A DNA stretch of 64,000 bases from contig CAJTER010000009.1 of NCBI GenBank assembly GCA_910575405.1, forward strand, positions 1 through 64,000. The letters are read 5' to 3'. The notes beneath the pieces are model-generated. The model saw nothing but the letters and a program-made list of their open reading frames with translations. It searched no databases and had not been told where the DNA came from. Source of the stretch: Clostridia bacterium. GTDB lineage: Bacteria; Bacillota; Clostridia; Peptostreptococcales; Anaerovoracaceae. The first letter of the stretch is position 1; every line of letters begins with the position of its first letter. A program made the translations under genes and the position numbers. Below are positions 55,854 through 64,000 of this stretch, in pieces.

Positions 55854-57918
55854 AAGAGAAAGGGAGCAGGTCAAAAAGCCGCAGCTCCTTGTCCTGCTTC
55901 TTTCCGCCGCCCTTTCGGCAGGTTTCCTCTGCTGCTTTATGACCGGACTTAACCTTACTGCGGGAAAGGGAGGCCTGCTGGGAGGCGGCCTAAAGGGCGG
56001 GCTGCTCTTTCTGTGGAACGAGGCAGCGGATTTTCTGGGAAATACCCACTTCCTCCTGCTGACGAAGTACCAAGGGGCGGGGGAGGGCTGCGGCCTCTTT
56101 CTTCTCATCGTATGGCTGCTCCTTTCCGCTGTCAGCTACGGCTTTGTGCGAAGCGGCAAATGGCCCTTTCTGCTGCTGTATCTGATTCCTTTTTTCGCAG
56201 CTCAGATCCTGTGGGACATCCGGTCTCAGCCCTGGGCAGCGGCCCTGCTTTTGTGGGCAGCCTTTACAGCGGCAGTCCGTCCGCGGCTTTCTGAGAGCGG
56301 CGGAATTCTGGCAGCCCTGCTGCTACTGCTTCTGGCTGGAGGCACAGCGGCAGGCGTGACGCTGGCCGCGGCAGGAGAGGAGGGAGCGCTCCCATCTGCG
56401 GAGGCGCTTTCCGGCAGGCTGCACCAGGCAGTGGAGGAAGCCCGCTTTGGCACAAACCCCAGGGGAGACGGCAGCCTTCAGCCAGCGGACTTTGACAGTC
56501 AGGAAACGGCCCTGGAGATCAAAATGGAAACGCCGGATTCCCTCTATTTAAAAGGCTTTACAGGCAGCAGGTACAAGGACGGACATTGGGAGCCCCTTTC
56601 CTGCAGCGGTTATTACCAGCAGAACGCCCTCTTTTACTGGCTTCACAGGGAGGGCTTTTCCGGCCTTTCTCAAATGGAGCAGATAGAACAGCTGTTGCAG
56701 AAAAAGGGGGAGCATGGGAGCATTTCGGTGAAAAATGCCGGAGCATGCCGAAAATACGTATATGCTCCCTATGAACTGGTAGGGAAAACGGAGCCTGCCG
56801 CAAAGAGCTGGTCCGACAGCTTCCTGACGGCTGCGGGACTTTCGGGGGCAGCGGAATACCGGATGGAGACGCTTCCCAATATGGTAAAGGAATGGCCCTC
56901 CCTTGCGGCCGAGCTGTTCACCAAAAAGGCGGGGGAAGAGCTGAGCCGCTACCGGACAAACGAAAGCCACTACAACGTCCGCATGTATGAGGATTACTCA
57001 GAAGTCACGGACTCCCAGCGAAAGCTCTTGGCAGAGAACATCGGCCGGGAGGGAAACCAGGACAAGGGTCACGTGGATTATAAACAGGCCATCAGCGCCG
57101 TGCAAGTCTGGCTGGAGGAAAACTTCATCTATACGGAGCGTATCCGAGAGAGCGAGGACAAGGAGGATCCGGTAGAGGAATTCTTCCGCTCAAAGAAGGG
57201 CTGCGATGTGCACTACGCTTCGGCGGCAGTTCTCATGTTCCGCTATTACGGCATTCCGGCCAGATACGTAGAAGGCTATCTGATCACGCCGGAGGATATT
57301 GAGGGAAAGGAGCCTGGGGATCTCATCTCCATTCCCCGGTCAAACAACCACGCCTGGCCGGAGATCTATATCGACAGCTTTGGCTGGGTACCCCTGGAGG
57401 TAACGCCGGAATACTACGACCGCATGGAGCAGCCGGATCTTTCAAAGGGCCTGGAAAACCAGGGAGCATCGGATGCTCAGAAAGACTATGACCGGCAAAA
57501 TACCAGACAGTACGTGTACACGGATCCGGAGAGCAGGCCGGAGGACGAATCCATCCTCTGGAAAGCCATATTGCTGCTGGCTGCCCTCGATCTGCTGGTG
57601 CTGGCCCTGGCATACGGCATCGCTAAACTGATCCAAAAGCTGGCTTATCTCAGGAAAAGGAGGAAGGCCTTTGGGGATGCGGATCCGCGAAAGGCGGTAT
57701 GCGCCGTTTATACCTACATGCGGGCTCTGAAGGTTCCCTTTACACGGGCCGCAAGGGAGATAGGAAACCGGGCTGCCTACAGCAAATGTGAAATCAGCGA
57801 GACGGATCGAAGCCGGATGCTGGAAGAATGGGAAAGGATGAAAAGAGAAAGACATGAAAAAAAGAGGAATCGCTCTGGCGTTGGTACTGCTGCTGGTGCT
57901 GACGGCAGCAGGCTGTAG
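55828..57918 (+). CDS. Transmembrane transglutaminase-like protein
   Basis: 696 aa. Five or so N-terminal TM helices (residues 15-185) are followed by an extracytoplasmic region. Its transglutaminase core shows the Cys-His-Asp triad in SKKGCDVHYASAAV, NNHAWPEIYID and the following FGWVPLEVTPEY. One more TM helix is near residue 580, then a cytoplasmic charged tail. It forms the usual module with MoxR and DUF58. It might crosslink or cleave the secreted proteins of this operon. It overlaps the next lipoprotein gene by 65 nt. Confidence 0.88.
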   Translation: MQLQSIRHKREREQVKKPQLLVLLLSAALSAGFLCCFMTGLNLTAGKGGLLGGGLKGGLLFLWNEAADFLGNTHFLLLTKYQGAGEGCGLFLLIVWLLLSAVSYGFVRSGKWPFLLLYLIPFFAAQILWDIRSQPWAAALLLWAAFTAAVRPRLSESGGILAALLLLLLAGGTAAGVTLAAAGEEGALPSAEALSGRLHQAVEEARFGTNPRGDGSLQPADFDSQETALEIKMETPDSLYLKGFTGSRYKDGHWEPLSCSGYYQQNALFYWLHREGFSGLSQMEQIEQLLQKKGEHGSISVKNAGACRKYVYAPYELVGKTEPAAKSWSDSFLTAAGLSGAAEYRMETLPNMVKEWPSLAAELFTKKAGEELSRYRTNESHYNVRMYEDYSEVTDSQRKLLAENIGREGNQDKGHVDYKQAISAVQVWLEENFIYTERIRESEDKEDPVEEFFRSKKGCDVHYASAAVLMFRYYGIPARYVEGYLITPEDIEGKEPGDLISIPRSNNHAWPEIYIDSFGWVPLEVTPEYYDRMEQPDLSKGLENQGASDAQKDYDRQNTRQYVYTDPESRPEDESILWKAILLLAALDLLVLALAYGIAKLIQKLAYLRKRRKAFGDADPRKAVCAVYTYMRALKVPFTRAAREIGNRAAYSKCEISETDRSRMLEEWERMKRERHEKKRNRSGVGTAAGADGSRL

Positions 57919-58753
57919 CGGAAACGGGGCAAAGAGCGCAAAGCAGGAGCCAAAGGACATACAGGCTGAAACAGCCGCATACCTCCTGGAGCAAGTGCCG
58001 GAGCCTGCAGTTAGCTCCACAGGAGGCGAGTGGACGGTAATCGGACTTGCCAGAGGAAATATAGAAGTACCGGCAGACTATTACGATATCTACTATGATA
58101 ATGTGCGGGCCGCAGTAAAAAGCGGCAAAGGCGTGCTGGATGAGAGGCGCTATACGGAATACGCCAGAGTCAGCATTGCCCTGAACGCCATTGGAAAGGA
58201 TCCGACGGATGTGGAAGGCTACGATCTTTTAGAGCCCCTCTGCGACTATGAGGAGGTAATAAGCCAAGGAATCAACGGCTCCATATACGCCCTGATTGCG
58301 GCGAATACCTGCGGCTATGAGCTGAAGGGAGAAAAGCGCCACTTAAAGCGGATTCTGGAGGCGGAGCTTGACGGCGGCGGCTTTTCCTTTGACGGGGAAG
58401 GAGAGGTAGACGCGGACGTGACAGGTATGGCCCTTCAGGCTCTGGCCCCTTACAAGGAAGATGAAGCGGCCATGAAAGCAGCAGAGCGGAGCATCGAAGC
58501 GCTGAGCCGCATGCAGCAGGAAAACGGCGGATTTGGGGAAAGCTCGGAAACCATCTCCCAGGTGATCCGGGGGTTATCGGCAGCCGGAGTGGATCCTATG
58601 ACAGACGAGCGCTTTATCAAGGGGGAAAACGGGATCGTTTCCGCCCTCATGGAATACTGGACCGGAGAAGGCTTCAGCCATGAAGCAGGCGGGGAAGCGG
58701 AGCTTCTGGCTACTGAGCAGGCCATGTGCGCGCTGGATGAATTCGTGAAATAA
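57854..58753 (+). CDS. Lipoprotein with alpha/alpha-toroid fold (prenyltransferase-repeat / intrinsic-factor alpha-domain-like)
   Basis: 299 aa. The lipobox LTAAGC gives a lipidated Cys21. The rest is helical with toroid repeats: GGGFSFDGEGEVDADVTGMA and ENGGFGESSETISQVIRGLS, each a glycine-rich turn followed by a helix, as in squalene cyclase/prenyltransferase repeats and in the alpha domain of animal intrinsic factor and transcobalamin. The next gene encodes DUF4430, which is the beta domain of those same carriers. Together they look like a split B12 carrier. The sequence does not show the ligand directly. Confidence 0.72.
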   Translation: MKKRGIALALVLLLVLTAAGCSGNGAKSAKQEPKDIQAETAAYLLEQVPEPAVSSTGGEWTVIGLARGNIEVPADYYDIYYDNVRAAVKSGKGVLDERRYTEYARVSIALNAIGKDPTDVEGYDLLEPLCDYEEVISQGINGSIYALIAANTCGYELKGEKRHLKRILEAELDGGGFSFDGEGEVDADVTGMALQALAPYKEDEAAMKAAERSIEALSRMQQENGGFGESSETISQVIRGLSAAGVDPMTDERFIKGENGIVSALMEYWTGEGFSHEAGGEAELLATEQAMCALDEFVK

Positions 58754-58766
58754 TAAGGAGAAGGCG

Positions 58767-59945
58767 ATGAAAAAAGGCCCCAGAGGAAAACACAATTTCA
58801 TATGGGCTGGAATTTCCCTGGCTCTTCTCATAGCCTTTGGCGGCATTCTGGCCTTCTCCCTCACCTCTCAGGTTGAGGCCATTCCGGAAAATCCCCTGGA
58901 TGGGATAAACGCGAAGCGATCCCAGGAGCTGGTGACGGGAAGCGGCTTTCAGATGGACAAAAAGCAGGAACAGACCCGCAAAAAAGAAGAAAAGAAAAAG
59001 CAGCAGGAGCAAAAAAAAGAAAAGACTGTAAAAAAGCAGGAGCCGGGAACGGCTCCGGTAAAGGCCAAGGAGGACGCCCTTCCCCAGCAAAGGCCCGGCG
59101 GCAAAAAGCCTTCTGACGGCGGCCAGCAGGGAGGGGAGGCCCAGCGCCCTCAGGAGGATCAAAAGGACCCGCCGGAAGAGCAGGAGGATCCCCTGCTTCC
59201 CACCATTGCAACCAATCTGCGGCAAAAGGAAGAGGTCGCCATCGGCTACAAGGGATTTTGGATCAAGGCAGCGGATCATAAAAATCGGGCCATCGACTCT
59301 TCTGGCATTGAGGTGAGCGTAAATGGGGAAAAGGTCTATCGTTCGGGTGAAGACGGCAGCAAGGTCAACTACGGGGCGGAGATGATCCGGGGTGAAAATT
59401 CCATCCGCATTACAGCCACGGATCGCTATGGCAAGAGCAAAACCATCCTCTACCTGATTTACGGTACAGAGGGCAAGGAAGAGGAAAAGGAAGGCGCCAT
59501 AACCCTCAGCATTGAGGCGGGAACCATTGGCAAGGGATACATCCTGGGCCCCATGGAGGCGGAGGTCGCGGCAGGAAAGCCCTTTGCCTACACGCTGGAC
59601 AATGCCCTGAAGGAAAAGGGGTTCAGCTATGACAGCGGCGGCAGCCTGAACACCGGCTTTTACCTCAAGCGGATCTACAAAACTGGCATCACCTCCGGCT
59701 ACAAGCTTCCTTCCGCCCTGGAGCAGATTCTGGAAGAGGATATCGGCTACACCAAGACCAATATCGAAGCCAATTCCCTGGGAGAAAAGGACTTTACCAC
59801 CGAATCCGGCTGGATGTATCAGGTCAACGGCGAAGGACTCAGCCACGGTGTATCCGGCTACATCCCCAGAGACGGCGATACGGTGCGAATCCGCTTTACC
59901 CTCTGGCAGGGCAAGGACTTAAACGGCGAGTGGGGAAGCTGGTAA
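58767..59945 (+). CDS. DUF4430 (transcobalamin-like beta domain) protein, membrane-anchored
   Basis: 392 aa. An N-terminal TM/signal anchor (residues 12-31) is followed by a Lys/Glu/Gln-rich linker (residues 60-130), long enough to cross the wall. An Ig-like module lies at about 145-240. The C-terminal DUF4430 domain (about 245-390) includes SGWMYQVNGEGLSHGVSGYI and DGDTVRIRFT. The WMYQVNG motif is the hallmark shared with the beta domain of transcobalamin-family proteins. AAGGAGAAGG precedes the ATG, 13 nt after the toroid lipoprotein gene. Confidence 0.8.
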   Translation: MKKGPRGKHNFIWAGISLALLIAFGGILAFSLTSQVEAIPENPLDGINAKRSQELVTGSGFQMDKKQEQTRKKEEKKKQQEQKKEKTVKKQEPGTAPVKAKEDALPQQRPGGKKPSDGGQQGGEAQRPQEDQKDPPEEQEDPLLPTIATNLRQKEEVAIGYKGFWIKAADHKNRAIDSSGIEVSVNGEKVYRSGEDGSKVNYGAEMIRGENSIRITATDRYGKSKTILYLIYGTEGKEEEKEGAITLSIEAGTIGKGYILGPMEAEVAAGKPFAYTLDNALKEKGFSYDSGGSLNTGFYLKRIYKTGITSGYKLPSALEQILEEDIGYTKTNIEANSLGEKDFTTESGWMYQVNGEGLSHGVSGYIPRDGDTVRIRFTLWQGKDLNGEWGSW

Positions 59946-59980
59946 AACGGCAAAAGGGCGAATAGCAAAAGGAGATTAAC

Positions 59981-62566
59981 ATGATGAAAACGAGACGAAT
60001 TACAGCCATAGTTCTGGCATTCATGCTCTGTATGGGGATGCTCCCGGCAGGAGCCTTCGCGGCACAGAACATAAGCAACGTGGAATGGGCCAATTTCCGC
60101 AACAGCGATGAAAACAACGGCGTGACGGATCGGGAAACCCCGGTGACAACAGAGGAAGCGACCCTCAAATGGGCGGCTCCCGTTGCAAAGGGCTATACCC
60201 AGTCCTGCACACCGCCTCTGATCTTAGACGGCTATGCCTACACAGCCCAAGGGCGCTACATTTACAAGCTGGATAAGGAAACGGGAAAGCAGATGGCCCA
60301 GAGCGTAAAGCTGGCGGGTCAGCTGGGCTATGCCTTAAACCCCATCCTCTACGCCAACGGAATGCTCTTCGTGCAGATCAACAACGGCAGGATCCAGGCT
60401 CTGGACGCAAAGACCTTGGAATCCCTCTGGATCAGCGAGGAAGTCGGCGGCCAGACCTTATCTCCGGTGACCTACAAAAACGGCTATATTTACACGGGAA
60501 CCTGGAACGCGGAGGACAAGGACGGGACCTACTATTGTCTTTCCGTCAGGGATGAAAAACCGGATCAGCCCGATGAAGTGAAGAAATGCACCTGGAAATT
60601 CGTGCCCTCACAGAAAGGCGAAACACCCAGAGGCTTTTACTGGGCAGGGTCTTATGTATCGGAAAACTACGTTGCCTTTGGATCCGATGACGGCGTTATC
60701 GAAGGAAGAGATGCAAAGACTGGCAGCTTTTACACCGTGGATCCCAAAAGTGGGGAAATCATCGACAAGCTGGACGGACTAAACGGCGATGTCCGCACCA
60801 CGACTGTTTACAGCGGCGGATACCTGTATTTTGCCACAAAGGGCGGCTCCCTCTACAAGGTCTCCGTGGACAAGGACGGAAACCTGGGAACCTCTTCCTC
60901 CATCGAATTAAAGGGAATGATGACCGCTTCTCCAGTGGTCTATAACGGCAGAATCTATATCGGCATCTGCGGTCTCGGAGATCTGTTCAGCGCGGACGGC
61001 GGCCACAAATTCGCGGTCATAAACGACGATGCGGAGCTGAGCGCAAGTTCCCTTGCCTATGAAGTGCCCATCAAGGGATACCCTCAGGCAGCGGCACTCC
61101 TTTCCACAGCAGCAAAAGCTCAGAACGGCAAGGTCTACCTCTACTTCACCTACAATACAAAGCCGGGCGGAATTTACTATCTGGCCGATGCGCCGGGACA
61201 GACCTCGGGAAGCGCGAAGCTTCTCTTCACACCGCCAAAGGAAATGCAGCAGCACTGTATCAGCACCCTCTGCTGCGATAAAGAAGGAACCCTGTATTAC
61301 AAAAACGACTCCGGCTATCTCATGGCCGTAGCAAAGAACCGGGCTTATCTGAATGACATAACTGCATCCGCAGCCAGCGGCAAAATCACCTGGTCCGACG
61401 ACTTTAACCCGGGCTATACACAGTACGATCTGATTGCAGAGGCAGGAACAAAAGAAGTAAAGCTGACCCTGAGCATGCCCCAGGGCGTTCAGGCAACAGT
61501 AGACGGGAAGGCCTGCGGCGGAACCTTCACCTGCGATCTGGGCACAGAGGGGAGGAAGACCGTTTCCATTCAGGTCAGCAAAACCGAGGGCAGCAAAACC
61601 TACGAAAGAACCTATACCCTGAGCATCCGCCAAAAGGGAAACAGCGCCGTTCTTTCCGACCTGAAAATCAGCGCCAGCAACGCCTTTGGCGCCGAGGAGC
61701 TGCCTTTAGACAAAGCCTTCAGCCCTGAGAGCGGAGCATACACGGCTTACATGGAAGGAAGAGCTAACAAATTTGTAAATATCTGGCCCCTTGCTTCGGA
61801 AGCAAAGGCAAAGATCCAGATATATCCGCTGGAAAACGTGACCTCAAAAGGTGTGGATGAAGACGGAACCATTGGCATCACCGCAGCTTCGGGCGAAAGA
61901 GATCGCTACGCGGTTTACCTGACGGAAGGAAAAACTACAGCCAAAATCCGCATCCGGGTTACCTCCGAGGACGGCGCACTGACAAAGGATTACCTAGTGA
62001 CCATAAACCGGGGCTCTGCCGCCAGCCAGCCTACGGATCCGGTCGATCCGACAAACCCAAGCGATCCCACGGATCCCAGCCAGCCGGTAGAAAAGCCAGT
62101 GCTGACCATCAGCAAGGCCAGCCTCACCCTTTACACCTGCAAAAATTACAACAAAGCCAGCCTGACTGCCTCCCTCAATGGCAAAAAAACCACCAGCGCG
62201 GCCTGGAAGGTGACAAAAGGCAGCGGAATTGTCTCTGTTTCCAAAACAGGAGTCATCACTGCCAAAAAGGCGGGAAGTGCGGCAGTAACCGTATCCGCTC
62301 AGGGAGTCAGCAAAACCTGCAGGGTGACGGTAAAGAAAGCGAATTTCCAGCTGGCAAAGAGCGCTCTGACCCTTAAAAAGAACAAAACCGCGGCCATCAA
62401 GGTAAAGCAGGCTGTGCCAAAGGGAACGGTCACCTACAAATCGGCCAACAAAAAGATCGCCTCCGTAACATCGAAAGGCGTGGTAAAGGGAAAGAAAAAA
62501 GGCAAGACTTACGTCAAGGTTACCTGCAACGGCATAAGCAAAAAAGTGAAGATTACAGTAAAATAA
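59981..62566 (+). CDS. Secreted PQQ-type beta-propeller protein with Big2 repeats
   Basis: 861 aa. A signal peptide ends PAGAFA-A (about residue 28). PQQ/WD-like propeller blades fill about 45-450 (YIYKLDKETGK, IQALDAKTLESLW and similar). Cadherin-like modules lie at 460-680, then a linker of DPT/DPS repeats (about 685-705). Two Big2-like domains rich in lysine finish the protein. The plan is that of a wall-attached surface protein. Start at the ATG at 59981 behind AAAGGAG. Its role in the B12 cluster is not obvious; it may hold or present the binding proteins. Confidence 0.78.
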   Translation: MMKTRRITAIVLAFMLCMGMLPAGAFAAQNISNVEWANFRNSDENNGVTDRETPVTTEEATLKWAAPVAKGYTQSCTPPLILDGYAYTAQGRYIYKLDKETGKQMAQSVKLAGQLGYALNPILYANGMLFVQINNGRIQALDAKTLESLWISEEVGGQTLSPVTYKNGYIYTGTWNAEDKDGTYYCLSVRDEKPDQPDEVKKCTWKFVPSQKGETPRGFYWAGSYVSENYVAFGSDDGVIEGRDAKTGSFYTVDPKSGEIIDKLDGLNGDVRTTTVYSGGYLYFATKGGSLYKVSVDKDGNLGTSSSIELKGMMTASPVVYNGRIYIGICGLGDLFSADGGHKFAVINDDAELSASSLAYEVPIKGYPQAAALLSTAAKAQNGKVYLYFTYNTKPGGIYYLADAPGQTSGSAKLLFTPPKEMQQHCISTLCCDKEGTLYYKNDSGYLMAVAKNRAYLNDITASAASGKITWSDDFNPGYTQYDLIAEAGTKEVKLTLSMPQGVQATVDGKACGGTFTCDLGTEGRKTVSIQVSKTEGSKTYERTYTLSIRQKGNSAVLSDLKISASNAFGAEELPLDKAFSPESGAYTAYMEGRANKFVNIWPLASEAKAKIQIYPLENVTSKGVDEDGTIGITAASGERDRYAVYLTEGKTTAKIRIRVTSEDGALTKDYLVTINRGSAASQPTDPVDPTNPSDPTDPSQPVEKPVLTISKASLTLYTCKNYNKASLTASLNGKKTTSAAWKVTKGSGIVSVSKTGVITAKKAGSAAVTVSAQGVSKTCRVTVKKANFQLAKSALTLKKNKTAAIKVKQAVPKGTVTYKSANKKIASVTSKGVVKGKKKGKTYVKVTCNGISKKVKITVK

Positions 62567-62687
62567 CATGAAAGCTGCTGTCAGTACATTAGAGAGCAGC
62601 CGCAGAGAAGAAGGGTTTGAGAGGAAGCATTCAGACCCTTTTCATGATACACAGGCGAGGCGGACATGCGCCGGAAAAGAGGAAACG

Positions 62688-63227
62688 ATGAACGGGATTC
62701 ACGGATTTATGAGAAAAAAAGCTGCGCTGGCGGGAATTATCCTGCTGATCCTGCTGACAGCGGGACTGTCGGCCTCCTGCGGCAAGGCGGAAGGGAACGA
62801 AGCGGCAGGCGGCCAGACTCAGAGCAAATATACCTGCACTCTGACCATCAAATGCGATACAGCTTTGAAGAGCGAAAAGCTGGATGAGGGCAAGAAAAAA
62901 ATCCTCCCCGCGGACGGCGTGATACTGGCGGAAACAGAAGTGGAATTTCAGAAAGGGGACACGGTCTACGATATCCTGCAGCGGGAAACGAGAAATCGCA
63001 AGCTGCAGATGGAAGCGGAAGAGGGCACAGTCTACAAGACCCAGTATATCGAAGGGATCGGAAACCTCTACCAGTTGGACTGCGGCGAGCTGAGCGGTTG
63101 GATGTACAAGGTGGGCGACACCTTTCCCAAGACAGGATGCAGCCAATACCAGGCAGAGCAGGGGGATACAATTCAGTGGCTCTACAGTTGCGACCAGGGA
63201 AAGGATATTGGAGGGAGCAATTACTGA
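62688..63227 (+). CDS. DUF4430 lipoprotein (transcobalamin-like beta domain)
   Basis: 179 aa. Signal peptide with lipobox LSASC (Cys at about residue 31), a short linker, then one DUF4430 domain. The domain has CTLTIKCDTALKSEKLDEGK, DTVYDILQRE and SGWMYKVGDTFP. The ATG at 62688 follows GAGGAAACG; the frame is open upstream without support. The stop overlaps the start of the ECF T-component gene (TGATG), strong evidence that this lipoprotein serves the importer. Confidence 0.85.
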   Translation: MNGIHGFMRKKAALAGIILLILLTAGLSASCGKAEGNEAAGGQTQSKYTCTLTIKCDTALKSEKLDEGKKKILPADGVILAETEVEFQKGDTVYDILQRETRNRKLQMEAEEGTVYKTQYIEGIGNLYQLDCGELSGWMYKVGDTFPKTGCSQYQAEQGDTIQWLYSCDQGKDIGGSNY

Positions 63228-64000
63228 TGAAAAGCACCTTTAGCAGCTGCCACCCAGCGATCAACTTTCTGTGGTTTTGTACCGTCATTCTTTTGAGCGT
63301 ATTTTTGCTGCATCCAGTTCTCCTGGCCATTTCCGCGGCAGGTTCGGCAGCTTATGCTTTCAGGCTGGGGGGAGGAAAAACCGGCAGGCTGATCCTGTTC
63401 TTCCTTGTTCCCATGATCCTCCTGGTTACAGGGGGAAACTTTCTGATCAACCATCAGGGCGTTACCATTCTCGGGTATCTGTGGGATAATCCCCTCACAA
63501 AGGAGGCCCTTGTCTACGGGCTTGTTTCCGGACTCATGTTTGCTTCCATTTTTCTCTGGTTTTCCTGCTATAACGCCATTATGACCAGCGACAAATTCGT
63601 GTATCTCTTTGGCAGGATTATGCCCTCCATATCCCTTATTTTTTCCATGATCATGCGCTCCGTTCCCAGATACAAAAGCCAGCTGACGGCCATTTCACAG
63701 GCCCAGAAGTGCATAGGGCGCAGCGGGACAGGCAGCGCAGCGCAAAAAGGAAAACACGGAATGAAGCTCCTTTCCATTATGACCACCTGGGGTCTGGAAA
63801 ATTCCATTGATACGGCAGATTCCATGAAAAGCCGGGGCTACGGACTTAAGGGACGAACCACCTTTTCCATTTACCGTTTTGATTTGCGGGATCGGCTCCT
63901 GCTTTTGTTCATTTTGGCATTGCTTTCCGCGATGATAGGGGGGAGCGTACTGGGGATCTGCAGCGCCAGATATTACCCTTATGTGGAGCTGGCGGAGGTT
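63227..64000 (+). CDS. ECF transporter T component (CbiQ-like), partial
   Basis: First 258 codons; the gene runs past the window end. Five or six TM helices are visible. The CbiQ-family coupling helix carries SMKSRGYGLKGRTTFS (about residues 200-215), where the Ser/Ala-Arg-Gly motif contacts the ATPase subunits. A preceding cytoplasmic helix has RSVPRYKSQLTAI. It belongs to the riboswitch-headed run, so the matching S component and ATPases (expected just outside the window) should form a cobalamin ECF importer. Confidence 0.88.
   Translation, partial: MKSTFSSCHPAINFLWFCTVILLSVFLLHPVLLAISAAGSAAYAFRLGGGKTGRLILFFLVPMILLVTGGNFLINHQGVTILGYLWDNPLTKEALVYGLVSGLMFASIFLWFSCYNAIMTSDKFVYLFGRIMPSISLIFSMIMRSVPRYKSQLTAISQAQKCIGRSGTGSAAQKGKHGMKLLSIMTTWGLENSIDTADSMKSRGYGLKGRTTFSIYRFDLRDRLLLLFILALLSAMIGGSVLGICSARYYPYVELAEV

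Noticed and set aside
58710-59846. 378-codon minus-strand frame opposite the DUF4430 gene
   Set aside because: Contains Leu/Phe runs mirroring the Lys/Glu linker of the real gene and lacks a ribosome site.

Overview
The window looks like a chromosomal segment around the replication origin of an anaerobic, endospore-forming Clostridia-type Firmicute. Support: the origin-proximal gene set (gyrA-gyrB-recF-dnaN-dnaA on the minus strand; rpmH-rnpA-yidD-yidC-jag-mnmE-mnmG-rsmG-noc-parA-parB on the plus strand), consensus DnaA boxes and parS sites, sporulation genes (a SipL-like LysM protein and spoIIR), a clostridial NADP-type secondary alcohol dehydrogenase, and adenosylcobalamin-linked metabolism. 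The species cannot be named from the sequence alone.

Layout. 1-5.1 kb: transposase/nuclease remnant, then a minus-strand operon of a small sigma factor, an unknown membrane protein, an ABC ATPase and two ABC-2 permeases. 5.3-8.5 kb: a TetR/MFS pair with twin operators, a RelB antitoxin remnant and a chimeric TetR-ABC-permease ORF left by deletions. 8.5-19.4 kb: trpS, a SigB/SigF-type sigma factor with its RsbW-like partner, gyrA, gyrB, recF, dnaN, dnaA. 17.8-19.7 kb: bipartite origin with DnaA boxes and AT-rich palindromes on both sides of dnaA. 19.8-29.9 kb: ribosome/RNase P/membrane insertion/tRNA modification/partition genes with two parS sites. 30.2-33.8 kb: sipL-like, spoIIR, lysR.

34.0-42.9 kb: a B12-dependent diol-dehydratase-type system without any microcompartment gene. 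It has a structured leader, a tiny membrane protein, an NCS1-type permease, a fused large+medium dehydratase subunit, small subunit, two reactivase subunits, a GlcG/HbpS-like protein and a YkvI-like transporter. Catalytic residues are kept, but two substrate-pocket positions differ from propanediol dehydratase, so the substrate is probably something else.

43-50.9 kb: accessory DNA. Three copies of one type I toxin-antitoxin-like cassette (one intact, one frameshifted, one truncated) surround a BceRSAB-type antibiotic sensing/export module, an XRE regulator pair, a MITE-like element and decayed gene fragments.

51-64 kb: secondary alcohol dehydrogenase, a likely free-standing small RNA, then a cobalamin riboswitch heading a long, mostly overlapping gene run. 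In order it holds a secreted DUF4430-like/Fn3 protein, MoxR ATPase, DUF58 protein, membrane transglutaminase, alpha/alpha-toroid lipoprotein, DUF4430 protein, beta-propeller/Big2 surface protein, DUF4430 lipoprotein and an ECF transporter T component cut by the window edge. The toroid and DUF4430 parts are the two halves of animal intrinsic factor/transcobalamin, here split over separate surface proteins under B12 control. I read this as a bacterial cobalamin-capture system feeding an ECF importer, and it is the most interesting content of the window. The B12-dependent dehydratase about 15 kb away gives such uptake a use.
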